DNA of 64,000 nt from Branchipolynoe longqiensis (taxonomy: Eukaryota; Annelida; Polychaeta; Phyllodocida; Polynoidae): assembly GCA_030323885.1 (NCBI GenBank), contig JASIRB010000588.1, positions 127,001 to 191,000 of the forward strand, in the 5' to 3' direction. The notes under the pieces are model-generated. The model searched no databases. It was not told the DNA's origin and saw only the letters and a program-made list of their open reading frames with translations. Positions 44,216-54,644 of this stretch are shown piece after piece (positions within the stretch are counted from its first letter, which is position 1; each line of letters begins with the position of its first letter). A program made the translations under genes and the position numbers.

Positions 44216-45411
44216 CATCATCATCATCATGCTGTCGGTCGCGATGCGACAAAGACTGCTTTCATTACTTGACTGCCGCTCTCCATTTAGCTCTCTGCTG
44301 TGAGAGTTGTGTCCATGAGTCGGTCTTAATGTCTCTCAGCTTCAGGTTTCTCTTGATGGTATCTTTGAACCGGAGACGGGGGCGCCCTCTCTTTCTGTAG
44401 CCAAAAGACAGTTGAGAATAGAGGATCTGCTTTGGTAGCCTGTCTGATGACATCCTCATGAGGTGTCCAGTCCACCGGAGATTCTTTTTGATCAGAAGAT
44501 CTTCCATAGAGGGCAGCCCCATCCGTTCGAGTATTTCCTTATTCGTCACTTTGTCCTTCCAGGTTAGCCTCATGACTGAACGCAGATGTCGCATCATGAA
44601 GGCATGCAGCTTTTTCACCTGCTGTCTGTACGCTGTCCAGGCCTCGGCTCCGTATAGTAGGGTGGATAGCACGATTGCGCGGTAGATCTTACCTTTGACC
44701 CGAATGGACACATGGTGGTTGTTCCAGAGTCTCTGGCGTAGTCGGGCCGAAAGATGCGCTAGCCTTGGACATCCTCCTCTGTATCTCAGCATCAATGCGT
44801 CCATCACTTGATATTGTGCATCCGAGATAGGTGAATTCCGGAACAGAGTTCAGCTTGTTTCCGTCAACCATGATCTCCTCCTCTCGGGTTCTTGTAGAGT
44901 TGGGTTGGTACAGCACCTCCGTCTTCTTGATGTTAATTTTCAGGCCAAACTTCTTTGATGCATCGGAGAAAGCGTCCACTATTTTCTGGGTCTCTTCAGC
45001 AGAGTGGGCAACCAGTGCACTGTCATCTGCGAATAGTAGCTCTCTCACCAGTATCTGAGTAGTCTTGGTCTTCGCTCTGAAGTGTGCGACATTGAATAGG
45101 TCAGCGCTCTGTCTGGACTGTATATAGATGCCATCCCCCATGTCTCGGAAAGCCTCGTCTAGCATTGCTGATAGGAAGATGGAGAAGAGCGTGGGGGCCA
45201 GTGCACAAACTTGCTTGACCCCATTGGTAACCGCAAACGATTCCGAGACTTCCCCTCCAGCACTAACGTTCGCCATCATTCCTGTATGTAGAGCCTCGAT
45301 CATAGTTGTGAACTTCTCTGGGCATCCGTACTTCCTCAGTAGCTGCCATAGCCCGGTCCTCCCGACTGTATCAAATGCCTTAGTGAAATCGACAATTACA
45401 TACAAATGCGT
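44216..45411 (-). mobile_element. LINE with reverse transcriptase, 5'-truncated and frameshifted
   Basis: The minus-strand frame from 45411 starts inside the RT: VDFTKAFDTV is motif A, GVKQVCALAPTLFSIFLSAM is motif B (a Val replaces the usual Gly), and LLFADDSALVAHS is motif C with the catalytic FADD. It then continues to TYLGCTISSDGRID. Near 44740-44770 the frame shifts, and the rest (LLYGAEAW, then TNKEILERMGLPS, GRPRLRFKD) continues to a stop just before 44262. A CAT/ATG run closes the 3' end. It is non-functional. The clade (RTE-like or a relative) is not certain. The 3' tail matches 24485-24590. Confidence 0.85.
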
Positions 45412-45536
45412 ATACAATAAACCCTCTCTAAATCGATCGATCTTGGGACCGACTTTAAGTGGTCCATTTAGGGAGGTGGTCGGTTTAGGGGGGAGTGGTC
45501 GATCTGTGGAGGTGGTCGGTTAGAGAGGTTTTACTG
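45412..45536. mobile_element. Short pogo-like MITE, CAGTAAAACC type
   Basis: aataaaccctctctaaatcg at the left and agagaggttttactg at the right are inverse complements, with ggtggtcggtt words inside. It abuts the truncated LINE end. Confidence 0.65.
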
Positions 45537-45568
45537 TATATGCATGTATACATATACATATGACCATA

Positions 45569-45862
45569 CAGGAGGGCCGAATGAATTGAGCGTCCGTCTC
45601 CCGTTCTGGTCGAGTCAAGCCAATGACTTAAACATGTTTACTTGTCGCTTCCTAGACTGGTGCTCGGCATTATTAGGATAGGGCTAGTGGTTGGCTCAGT
45701 GGGAGGATAATGTGGCTGAGTGGAATATCAGGTCATGGTGCTGGTGGCCTGGTCTCCCAGTGGGGCAGCACTATAATGTCTCCATGAGTGCGCACTGTCA
45801 CAAGCTGGTAGGCCTACCTGTCCTGATATGACCTCAGATGTTGCTAGGACATAAAACAACCC
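45569..45862 (+). mobile_element. SINE-1 copy, internally shortened head
   Basis: aggagggccgaatgaattgag then skips to ctggtcgagtcaagcc; the body and tail are complete. Confidence 0.75.
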
Positions 45863-46183
45863 ACGGATCCTGTATGTATGTACGCATGTGTTTGTGTGTG
45901 GTTCTAAAAAGGGATACGGTGCTATCTGCGCGCGCATAAAATTCCGGAAGGGGGCGTGGCATCGTGAGAACGGCTTAGAAGGTGCGCGCTGCTGGTTTAG
46001 ATTAAGTCCAGGTGTGCCGGGCAACTTGAGGCAAATCGGCCAAAGCCCGTCTGTTGGCATTATCACGATACCACCACCCCACTCCCCGCCCAGACACCCC
46101 CCACCCACCCACCCACCCACACACTCATGCATTAAGAATCACACCCACCCACCCACCCACCCACCCATGCACACATCCCTGCA
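45863..46183. other. Unassigned, with CCCA microsatellite
   Basis: cccacccacc runs lie at 46095-46118 and 46143-46167. Nothing coding is recognised. Confidence 0.5.
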
Positions 46184-46509
46184 TTGAACTTGCATAGTCC
46201 GATGGTTTTTGAGATTTTGACATTTTCTCAGATAAATACATTAGGTTGATCGTTATAATGTTCCTTACTTTAGCGTGAAATAACTTTTATTTTAAGTGGG
46301 TAACTTTTGAGATATTTGAAGTGCAACCATGCTAAATTAATGTTGGTATGCTTGCCATAGCATTCTGCAGTAACCGGTTCTATTCAATTGCCTCACTATT
46401 CCCATCTGTCTGGCAGTAAATGTTTAATAAGTGCACCAGTATCGAATCCAATTTAGATAATTATTTTGGTTTTGAAAATTTGATGTGTCATCGGACTATG
46501 CAGCTTTAA
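46184..46509 (-). mobile_element. TTAA-family MITE
   Basis: cttgcatagtccgatgg to catcggactatgcagcttt. Confidence 0.75.
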
Positions 46510-46656
46510 GAAGTTCCACTTTATTACCTCCGACCCTTCCAAAGCTACAAACCTAATGTTATATATATTTGGGTACTTTGAAATAATAATTTTAAACAAA
46601 TTAAAAAATAGAGTCAAAATAGTTTATTGATTGGGCTTGTGGTTTAGTTTTTATGT

Positions 46657-46843
46657 GGAAATTAACTGTTGGTTGGTTGTTGGAGTTTTACGTCCTGGCA
46701 ACATCTCAGGTCATATCAGAAGCGTCTGGCTAGGAAGCGACACGCATAAATGTTTAACTTAAGTCATTGGCTTGGCTCGACCAGGGTTCGAACCCGAACC
46801 TGTGGGTTCGAATCCCACGATCTAACAATACGGAAATTAACTG
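46657..46843 (-). mobile_element. SINE-1 deletion derivative with 12-bp target duplication
   Basis: GGAAATTAACTG occurs at 46657-46668 and 46832-46843. Between them are 163 bp: a SINE-1 tail joined to head-side sequence with most of the body missing. Confidence 0.85.
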
Positions 46844-47102
46844 GGAATTGCTGGTGAAGCTGCCGTGTGAAGGTGATGAATGAATGTATGTGGGATGCGG
46901 ATGCAGGGGGGGGGGGGGTAGTGGAAGGTTGATTGCGGCGTTTCTGGGGCGATACCCCTCACCTGGCCCGAGTCGGATGGAGGTTAGAGAGCGCGGGGGG
47001 CGGGCAGAGCATGGGAGGGAGGAGGGGGCGAGGGAGCAGGAGCATGGGCGGGGCGAGCATGGGGCGGGGGGGGGGGGGAGATGGGGCGAGGGGAACGGGG
47101 AG

Positions 47103-47530
47103 CCGGGGAGCATCGCGCAGGGGGGGGGCATGGGCGGGGGAAGTAAGGGCGGGGGGAACATGGGCGGGGGAGGTAAGGGCGGGGGGAACACGGGCGGGGG
47201 AGGTAAGGGCGGGGGGAGCATGGGCGGGGGAGGTAGGGGCGGGGGGAGCAGGGGCGGGGGAAGTAAGGGCGGGGGGAACACGGGCAGGGGAAGTAAGGGC
47301 GGGGGGAACACGGGCAGGGGAAGTAAGGGCGGGGGGAACATGGGCGGGGGAAGTAAGGGCGGGGGGCATCATGGGCGGGGGAAGTGAGGGCGGGGGGAAC
47401 ATGGGCAGGGGAAGTAAGGGCGGGGGGGACATGGGCAGGGGAAGTAAGGGCGGGGGGGGGGAACATGGGCGGGGGAAGTAAGGGCGGGGGGAGCATGGGC
47501 GGGGGAGGTAGGGGCGGGGGGAGCAGGGGT
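47103..47530. repeat. 30-bp G-rich minisatellite, about 14 copies
   Basis: The unit combines agtaagggcgggggg and aacatgggcggggga. Runs of four to nine G occur in every unit, so the strand could form G-quadruplexes. Long Gly/Arg and Pro open frames on the two strands are by-products. G-runs also lead in from 46907. Confidence 0.9.
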
Positions 47531-47838
47531 GAAGAGTGGGTGCGGACGTGTGTTCAACAAGTGCATGGTCTAGACCTACACCTTTGTAGCCACCCTTCCT
47601 CCTAATTCTACTCTTCCTCCTCCTCCTCCTCCTCCTCCTCCTCACCTCTCCCTCCTCCTGTGATGTGAGTGGATAGTCCCGGGAACTACCTGTGCTTGGG
47701 CTGAGTATCATTACCTGTGTGCGCACTGGTGTCTTCACCCTCGGGTACCTGGGTCTAACCAATCCTGGGCAATAGACCAGTTGCTCCACCAATTCGCCCT
47801 CTGACGGTAGGGGCAAGAATTTGTATTCTGGGATGGTT
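47531..47838. other. Unassigned, with TCC microsatellite
   Basis: A tcctcctcc run lies at 47608-47645. No exon is supported. Confidence 0.45.
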
Positions 47839-48148
47839 TGTTGTTGGTTTGTTTGTTGTTTACGTCCTAGCAACATTTAAGGTCATATCAGGACGGGTTC
47901 CGACTTGTGACATGGCGACTTTATAGTGCTTCTCCACTGGGAAACCATGTACCAGGAATATCCCACACAGTCACATTATCCTGACACTGAGCTAACCAGT
48001 CCTTGTCCTATGCTATTAATGACAAGCACCAGGTTAGGTAGCGACAAATATCAAATTTCTAAGTCATTGGTTTAACTCGGCTGGAATTCGAACTCCCGAC
48101 CTTCAGCACGAGAGGCCTGCGCTATACCGATTCAGCCACCTCGTCCTG
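47839..48148 (-). mobile_element. SINE-1 copy
   Basis: Tail tttgtttgttgtttacgtcc through head end cagccacctcgtcctg. ttctggg flanks both sides and may be a short target duplication. Confidence 0.8.
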
Positions 48149-48280
48149 TGTTCTGGGCTGGACTTCAGAATTAATATGTTGGATAGCACCCCACCCACCC
48201 CAAAAACACCCCAAAACAGTCCACCAGCATAAATGCGACATCATATTTCAGGAAGGTAGCATCTTTCATTCAATGCCCCC

Positions 48281-48599
48281 CCAAAAGTTGCATAGTCCGA
48301 CGATTTTAAGTTTGGCTTTTTCTGAGATTAGATTCATTAGATTGAATGCTATGATATACTTTTATTTTCAATGGCTAACTGTGTAGACACTTGAAGTGTC
48401 AAATTATTGCGCACACCAAAATGCTGACACCATAGGATTCAGAAGGAACATTTTGTCTTAGATTGACTTAGTATTCCCTTCTAGGTGGAAACATATGTTT
48501 AATAAGTACATCACTATCTAAGTTAGAGATGTAGAATCAATTCTAGATAATTGTTTTGGTTTTGAAAATGTGATGCTTTATCAGACTATGCAGCTTTAA
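48281..48599 (-). mobile_element. TTAA-family MITE
   Basis: aaaagttgcatagtccgacg to tatcagactatgcagctttaa. Confidence 0.75.
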
Positions 48600-48835
48600 G
48601 CAGGTATGCGTGCACTGGGTGTTTGAGGGGGGTTTGGGTGTGGATGTGTGGGGACTATGTGTGTGGGGGTAGCGCTGGAAGTGTGGCTGGGGGTGGGAAG
48701 TATAATCCCAAGATCCACAGAATGGCTTGTGATACATACACCCCTTTTATGTGTAGAGTCAGGCTCGTCTTTGCTGGGCTGAGTTCTCAAATTTCCAGTC
48801 GTAAAATCTCGTGAAGTCTCAGGGTTGGGAATGCT

Positions 48836-49152
48836 GTTGGTTGGTTGTTGGAACATTCAAGATCATATCAGGACAGGTACCGACTTGTGATAGTGTGTAC
48901 TGATGGCGACTTTGTAGTGCTGCCCCACTGGGAGACCAGGCCACCAGCACCATGCCCTGATATCACACTCAGTCACATTATCTTGACACCAATCCAACCA
49001 ATCCTTGTAGTATCCTATTAATGCCGAGCACCAGGCTAGGAAATGTAGAGTATCAATTTTATAAGTCATTGGTTTGACTCGACCGGGAACCGAACTCCCG
49101 ATCTCCCGCACTCGAGGACTACGCTCTACCGATTCGACCACCGCGCCCGGTA
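48836..49152 (-). mobile_element. SINE-1 copy close to a splice donor
   Basis: Tail ggttggttgttggaacattc through head end accaccgcgcccggt. The head ends 25 bp from the boundary of the exon at 49178-49323. Confidence 0.85.
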
Positions 49153-49177
49153 TCCATCTGGAGGGTGTTGCACTTAC

Positions 49178-49323
49178 CGTCACGTCGGGCACGTCCCATC
49201 TGAGGCCGGCGCTGCCTCTGCACGTGATCAGGATGTCGGCCCCCAGGTCCACCGTCATCTCCTTCCGGTGCACGCCGAGCACGGGCCGCATCGGCGGGCT
49301 CACCGTCGTCCACGTGAAGCTAC
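49178..49323 (-). CDS. VEGFR/PDGFR-like receptor exon: first half of Ig domain 1
   Basis: This 146-bp internal exon has a consensus donor (gtaagt) and an acceptor best placed at tatccctggcag, which gives phase 1 in and phase 0 out. It encodes SFTWTTVSPPMRPVLGVHR, then MTVDLGADILITCRG and LRWDVPDVT. The I-T-C-R-G with a downstream L-x-W-x-x-P is the start of the first Ig domain in VEGFR-type receptors, where the Cys pairs with that in the exon at 12740-12920. The protein is a cell-surface receptor for PDGF/VEGF-type ligands if the family call is right. The signal-peptide exon must lie upstream (higher coordinates) and was not found. An alternative acceptor four bases further in (ggtag) would break the phase pattern least likely to be real. 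Confidence 0.82.
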
Positions 49324-49340
49324 CTGCCAGGGATACAGCG

Positions 49341-49716
49341 AACAGGTGGTCAGCACAGGTCATGTGACCGAGTGAGACAGGACACACGGAACAGGCATCA
49401 GCACAGGTCACGTGACCGAATGAGACACGACACATGGAGCGGGTATTAGCACAGGTCACGTGACCGAGTGAGACAAAACATGCAGAACAGGTGTCAGGAC
49501 AGGCCATGTGACGGAGTGAGACAAGACACGGAATAGGCGTCAGCAAAGGTCATGTGACCGAGTGAAACAAGACACATGGAACAGGCATCAGCACAGTCAC
49601 GTGACCGAGTTTGACAAGACCCATGGAATAGGCATCAGCAAAGGTCACATGACCGAGTGAGACAAGACACACAAAACCGGCATCAGCACAGGTCACGTGA
49701 CCGAGTGAGACAAGAC
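49341..49716. repeat. 48-bp minisatellite with an E-box in each unit
   Basis: Eight units at 46-48-bp spacing share gtgaccgagtgagacaagac. The site before this is cacgtg in four units (near 49411, 49459, 49600 and 49696), and catgtg or cacatg in the rest. The array starts about 18 bp upstream of the acceptor of the exon at 49178-49323, so the branch point probably lies within it. Confidence 0.9.
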
Positions 49717-49817
49717 GATGGGGTGCGTTTGTGCAGTTGTTCATGCAATAATTATCCGAATAAATAATATAGGCATCAGTACCAACGTCTCTTTATATAA
49801 GTTAATATTTCCCATAA

Positions 49818-50112
49818 CAGGGTCCGTACACATGTGAAGATCGAATTTCAGGCTATTTTAATGGGGTTTTTCAAGGTTGTTTTTTATTATGAATTCCAAA
49901 GTATTTTCATTTGGATTTCAGGGGGAAAAACAATGGTGACTACCAATTTCAGGCTAATTTAAATCCGTGGGAACGGTTCAATAGAACTCAAGGCTTTTCA
50001 AGAATAATTACCCAAAATAGGTTAAATTCAAGGCTTTTTAAAGGCCTTGAAATGGGGCAAATGAAGTTAAAGTCTTTTCAAGACTTTCTAGGCCCCGTAA
50101 GGACGGACCCTG
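49818..50112. mobile_element. Foldback MITE, CAGGGTCCGTAC family, copy 2
   Basis: cagggtccgtacaca to aaggacggaccctg, with attcaaggctttt words shared with 21214-21474. Confidence 0.7.
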
Positions 50113-50157
50113 CTGCACACGTGATCTAGCTCCCCACCCCCATCGTCCACTGATATT

Positions 50158-50208
50158 CATTTCGAATAAAATGGCAGAAACTCAAAAACACCAGACTACG
50201 AAAGTGTC
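50158..50208 (+). mobile_element. TTAA-family MITE end fragment
   Basis: aaaatggcagaaactcaaaa then caccagactacgaaagt. Confidence 0.5.
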
Positions 50209-50810
50209 ATAAGCCGTGTTCACACGGGCGATGTAAATCGATTCGTAGAAATCGACTTGTATAGTTCGGCTTACATTTCGCGTGTGAACGGGCGTCTGAG
50301 GCGGATTAAGGCTGATTCGATTCCTGTGATCTAGATAATGTAAACCACCTCTCGAGGTAGTTTACGTGAGGCGATTTCTGTGAATCGATTTATTTTGCCC
50401 GTGTGAACGCACTGAGGTGGATTAATCACCTCACACGCATGCGCAGTCGAGAGCTTACTTTGTTGACTTTCTGGTCGATCAAAAGCGCATATTATATAAT
50501 TTAGTCTATGAAACGGCTAGCGGTGCACAGATATTTTTTTCATCATTTATTTTTAGGGTTTCACTGCCCAGCAGAAGTTTTGACCCTTCCAAACCAATAC
50601 GATTCAGTCCATACATATCTAGGTCGAACCCACACTCTCTCATGGCGACGTCGACTAACCAAAACTGGCCCTGGTTAGTATCGACTTGCTCATGCGCAGA
50701 TTTCGATTTCCGGCCCAAGTACTGCCCGTGTGAACGGGCCGCTAATTCGACTCACCTGATTCGATTTGTCTAATTCGCTTCACATTTTGCCCGTGTGAAC
50801 ACGGCTTATA
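50209..50810. mobile_element. Foldback family with conserved core, copy 3
   Basis: ataagccgtgttcacacgg and the exact inverse ccgtgtgaacacggcttat close the element. The core at 50487-50650 is in the opposite orientation to the other copies. Confidence 0.85.
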
Positions 50811-51323
50811 GAGGGATAGAGGGCACAACTGTATGGGTATTTAGGACTTGCTGTGTTAAGTTTGTTGATACAACCAGTTAGAGATGATGTATTTGGAAAC
50901 GAGGGTGTGGTGGCAATTCCATCCACAACTCATTATTAAATCTTTGAGGGAAACTGGTTTTTACCAGCAATTCATTTTCCGTTTTTAACTTGAAGTCTTT
51001 TACTGTTGATTTCATTCATCATATACCAATTGTGACTTTACCACAGTTGTATGCTCTTTTGGCATACATCTCAGTGTTCTGTTTTATCTGTTTTGAAATG
51101 TAATCTTTTATTTAGATATGATTGAGGTATGTTTCTTTACTCAGGTATGCTTCACCACAGTATGACCCCCCCAATAGCCAATGTTCACTTTTTGTAGTGG
51201 GAGGGGGGGGGGGGGTCGCTAAACAAACAAACAAATCAATCAAACATAAGTTTGTTGGAAGCTAGTTGAGGGTGTTCTGTGTCACGAGGGGGGAAGTTTT
51301 GGCTCACTATGACTATGAGGCTG
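50811..51323. other. No recognised gene
   Basis: A G-run lies at about 51203-51219 followed by an aaacaaac run. No exon is supported. Confidence 0.4.
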
Positions 51324-51930
51324 CTTCTTTTAATTTCTTCCTCACATCTCCCATTACAAATGATGGGAGATGTGAGGAAGAAATTAAAAGAAGGATAACA
51401 ATAGCCCGAACAACATTCTCCAAAATGTATAGAGTGTTAACATCAAGTAAGATATTAATACAAGCGTATTCTTACAAGCGTATTCTTCAGTGTTATGTGT
51501 GGTCTACTCTAATGTATGGGGCTGAGACATGGACAATCTCTAAGAAAATGTACAAACGTTTAGCAGCATTTGAGATGTGGACTTATCGAAGGATGATGAA
51601 AATATGATGGACAAAGAAGATCACCAACAAAGAAGTTCTCAGAAAAAATTAAAAATAAGAAAAGCTTGTTTGCCACTATACAGACAAAGAAACTTATTTA
51701 TTTTGGCCACATCATTCGTCAGAGTTCAATATACTGTACATTGTTGGAAGGGAAGGTGAATGGCAGCAGAGGGAGAGGGAGACCAAGAACATCATGGTTT
51801 ACAAATATTTCACAGTGGACAGGCTTGAATTATTCACAGTCTATCAGAACAGCACACCATCGGGACAAGTGGAGAACCATTGCATCCAACCCTCGACTAG
51901 AGGACGGAACTATTGATTGATTGATTGATT
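51324..51930 (+). mobile_element. LINE, 5'-truncated, C-terminal ORF, with 31-bp inverted start
   Basis: From about 51363 the frame reads DGRCEEEIKRRI, TFSKMYRVLTS, LMYGAETWTISKKMYKRLAA and MWTYRRMMKI, then shifts frame after 51603 and continues with KKLIYFGHIIR, GRGRPRTSWF and NYSQSIRTAHHRDKW to DGTID. This is the region after the RT core in endonuclease/RT-type LINE proteins. A TGAT run closes the 3' end at 51910-51935. The 5' edge is a perfect 31-bp inverted repeat (51324-51354 and 51363-51393). The element is dead. Confidence 0.8.
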
Positions 51931-52174
51931 GATGAGGAAGTATTGGAGGGCAGCTTTATCCGAATGCATCTGTTAAGGTGTATCGTTAGTACATTGCTCG
52001 AGTTTGTTTTTTAATTCGAGTGTCCTTGGTGTATGCCTCACTTGAGTGTCATTCAATACTTCGTGATTAGAAATACTTTTCTTTAGCGACGACCATTTTT
52101 TATTTCAATGTATAAACCATTTTTGTCTTATTTGACTGTCCCTCCAATGAATGGGCACTTTCTCTGTCAGGACA

Positions 52175-52643
52175 AGATACTGGTGAACTTATTATTATTA
52201 AGCAGCTGTTGCTGCATAGATGAGTGTATTTACTAAGTCAATTTACTAGAAACTGGTACTGCATAAGCATATGGTGTCAGAGTTAGATACTGGTGCACTT
52301 ATTAAACATTTGTCGCCACATGAGATTGAGAGGGAATACTGAGTCAAATGAATCGAACGTGCATGTTCAAGAGAGTTATTGTTTAATCCATGTTTTAAGA
52401 CGAATGATGTGACATGGCACGTTGAGATATTTGACGTGCCATGTCACTCCAGAAGCCTATGGTGTCAGAGTTTTGGCATGCTTGCCAAAATTAATCTAGC
52501 GTGTTTGCACTTCAAATATCTTTTCTTGGCTATTTAAAATAAAATGCTACTTCAAACTAAAGTAAGGTAGTAAATAACGATCAACAAACATATTTATCTT
52601 TAAAAATGACAGAATTGAAAATCATAGGACTATACAACTGTAA
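52175..52643 (+). mobile_element. TTAA-family MITE, rearranged
   Basis: Two copies of the ggtgcacttattaa-type block (52193 and 52299) and an inserted hairpin at 52409-52447 (gtgacatggcacgt with acgtgccatgtcac) precede the usual right half ending ataggactatacaact. Confidence 0.65.
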
Positions 52644-52742
52644 CGTGGGCATTTCCAGAGATGTTCTTGGATCAATTTCTTCCCCCGCCCCCCGACATTT
52701 GCCATTGCACTTGGTTGAGCTCTAGCCATGCTTTATTGGAAT

Positions 52743-53005
52743 GGTTGGTTGCTTGTAGGAGTTTTATGTCCTGGCAACGTCTAAGGTCATATCAGGACAG
52801 GTACCGATTTGTGACAGTGAGCATTCATGGTGACTTCATAGTGCTGCCCCACTGGGAAATCAGGCCACCAGCACCATGACCCGATATCCCACTCAGACAC
52901 TGAGCTTACCAATCCTTGTCCTATCCTATTAATGCCAAGTGCCAGGCTAGGAACCGGCAAGTATCAATTCGATAAATCATTGGTTTAACTCGACCCGGAA
53001 CAATT
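52743..53005 (-). mobile_element. SINE-1 copy, head missing
   Basis: Tail ggttggttgcttgtaggagt through actcgacccggaac. Confidence 0.75.
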
Positions 53006-53275
53006 AAGGGTGTTAGTGGACTATAAATAGGTAATAAATGTTCTGAGTGGGAGCAGTATGGAGACCTGAAGGGGGGGGGGGGGGGGGGGGGTAGAACCGC
53101 AGAGGATGCCGGGTAGACTCCCTCTGCCTATCCATCCCCCGCCACCCGCATGGGTGGGGTAGTGTGGGGGGGGGGGGGGTAAGAGCCAATTGCCCCCCCC
53201 CCCCCCCGAAATTATCACCGGCGATATCAGGGCTATCAGTCACTATCCATATACTCTAGCTTTCATCCTGGAAGA
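53006..53275. repeat. Cluster of G and C homopolymer runs
   Basis: G-runs lie at about 53073-53091 and 53167-53180 and a C-run at about 53193-53207. No gene is seen. Confidence 0.7.
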
Positions 53276-53350
53276 TGGAATGGCTGAATAAGTAGAGCGT
53301 TTGCTTCCAGCGCGACAGGTTGCGGGTTTGATCCCAGCCGAGTTAAAGCA
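53276..53350 (+). mobile_element. tRNA-like SINE head, separate type
   Basis: atggaatggctgaataagtag, then gcgtttgcttccagcgcgac and ggtttgatcccagccgagt. It resembles a tRNA head with a B-box variant, followed directly by diverged TTAA-family sequence. Confidence 0.45.
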
Positions 53351-53870
53351 TGTTTGTTCAAACAAAATTTAAATGCTGGTGCACCTGTCAAACATTTATC
53401 GGTGCTAAGTGAATTTAATAGAATGCTTCGTTGTTAAAGAGCTTCTTATGTGCGATATTTGCGAATGACACCATATGAAACATGAAATGAGTACAGTAAG
53501 TTTGTATTAGAATGTCAATAAGTGATATTGGGGGCTTTTCTCGCTAACCCTTACTGGAGGTGGATATGTTATATAGGAAAAATGCAATGAGGAAGATCAA
53601 TTGCCCGAAATTGTCCATGCTTAATCAACAAATCTAATGCAAACACCTTTTGAAATATATATATTTCTGCTTTCTGCTAACTTGACATCCTCTAACCTGA
53701 TTAGTGACCAGAACAACGGTCACGACCCGTGTGGTCCCATCACTGTTAAACGTGATGATGCGTATGCTCGATATCTACATCCGGGTAGTCTTCCGGCCAC
53801 AACCCCCGGAACCCCACCCCCACCCCACCCCACCCGCACTACCGTACCACTCCACATGATTATAATAGCC
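53351..53870. other. Mostly unassigned
   Basis: 53361-53430 resembles part of the TTAA MITE (ctggtgcacctgtcaaaca). The remainder is unassigned. Confidence 0.4.
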
Positions 53871-54180
53871 ACCGGACGCGATGGCCGAATCGGTAGATCG
53901 CAGGCCGTTCGATTCCTGGTCGAGTCAAACCAATGACTTACAAAATTAATATTTGTCACTTCTTAGCCTGACACTCTGAATTAATAGGATATGGCTGGTT
54001 AGCTCAGGATCAGGATAATGTGACTGAGTGTGATATTGGGTGATGATGCCAGCAGCCTGATGTCCCAGTGGGGCAGCACTATAGAGTCACCATGAGTGCA
54101 CACTGTCACAAGTCAGTACCCATTCTGATATGACCTTATATATTGTCAGTACGTAAAACTCCAACAAAAGAACCAAATAA
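53871..54180 (+). mobile_element. SINE-1 copy
   Basis: Head ccggacgcgatggccgaatc with a deletion before ggtcgagtcaaacc; body and tail present. Confidence 0.8.
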
Positions 54181-54624
54181 TAACTCGAGACAAACTTAGT
54201 ACTCCCTTCGAGAGTTAACCCACAACCCGAGTTTCAGCAGAGTGCGCATGCTCCACGGAAATCGTCTATTAGTATTACTATTCTTGTTTGTATCACCAGA
54301 GTATCACCAGAGTATCTGGGAGACAGGGATGACAAGTGATGAGGTCAGTCGACAAGCCGTTACCAAGGCAACAGTGTACGTCAACACTTCACGCTGCTGC
54401 TGTCAGGGATGCCCTTATCTCAGCGCGCATGCGCGGGACGATGTGCTCTGTTTACAGTACTGTACCAACAATGTAACTCAGGCAGTGTGTGCCCCCCCCC
54501 CCCCTCCCCCCATCAATTGACATCTGCCTGAGTGATATGTAAATGTATGGTCTCCTATAGAGAATATTCCCCATAGCAGATGTGTAGCAATACTGGAACG
54601 ATGGTCTCCCCGGACACAACAGCT
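54181..54624. other. Unassigned
   Basis: An open frame at 54242-54520 begins with a hydrophobic stretch (RLLVLLFLFV) and has several Cys, but nothing else supports a gene. A C-run lies at 54492-54504. Confidence 0.35.
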
Positions 54625-54644
54625 GCCTAGCTATGCCGGGACCA

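Larger units (their letters stand above)
12921..49177 (-). other. 36.3-kb intron of the receptor gene
   Basis: This intron joins the two exons of Ig domain 1. It begins at the donor gtaagt (49177 downward) and ends at the acceptor cccccacacag (12921). It is almost wholly built from mobile elements and tandem repeats, listed separately. I found no further receptor exon in it. Confidence 0.75.

Noticed and set aside
46754..47876. Long Pro-rich and Gly/Arg-rich open frames on both strands
   Set aside because: All overlap the 30-bp G-rich minisatellite; lack of stops follows from base composition.
54242..54520. 92-codon frame with a signal-peptide-like start and several Cys
   Set aside because: It is on the strand opposite to the receptor gene, has no recognisable Cys pattern, ends in a C-run, and lacks promoter or splice evidence. 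It could be revisited with RNA-seq.
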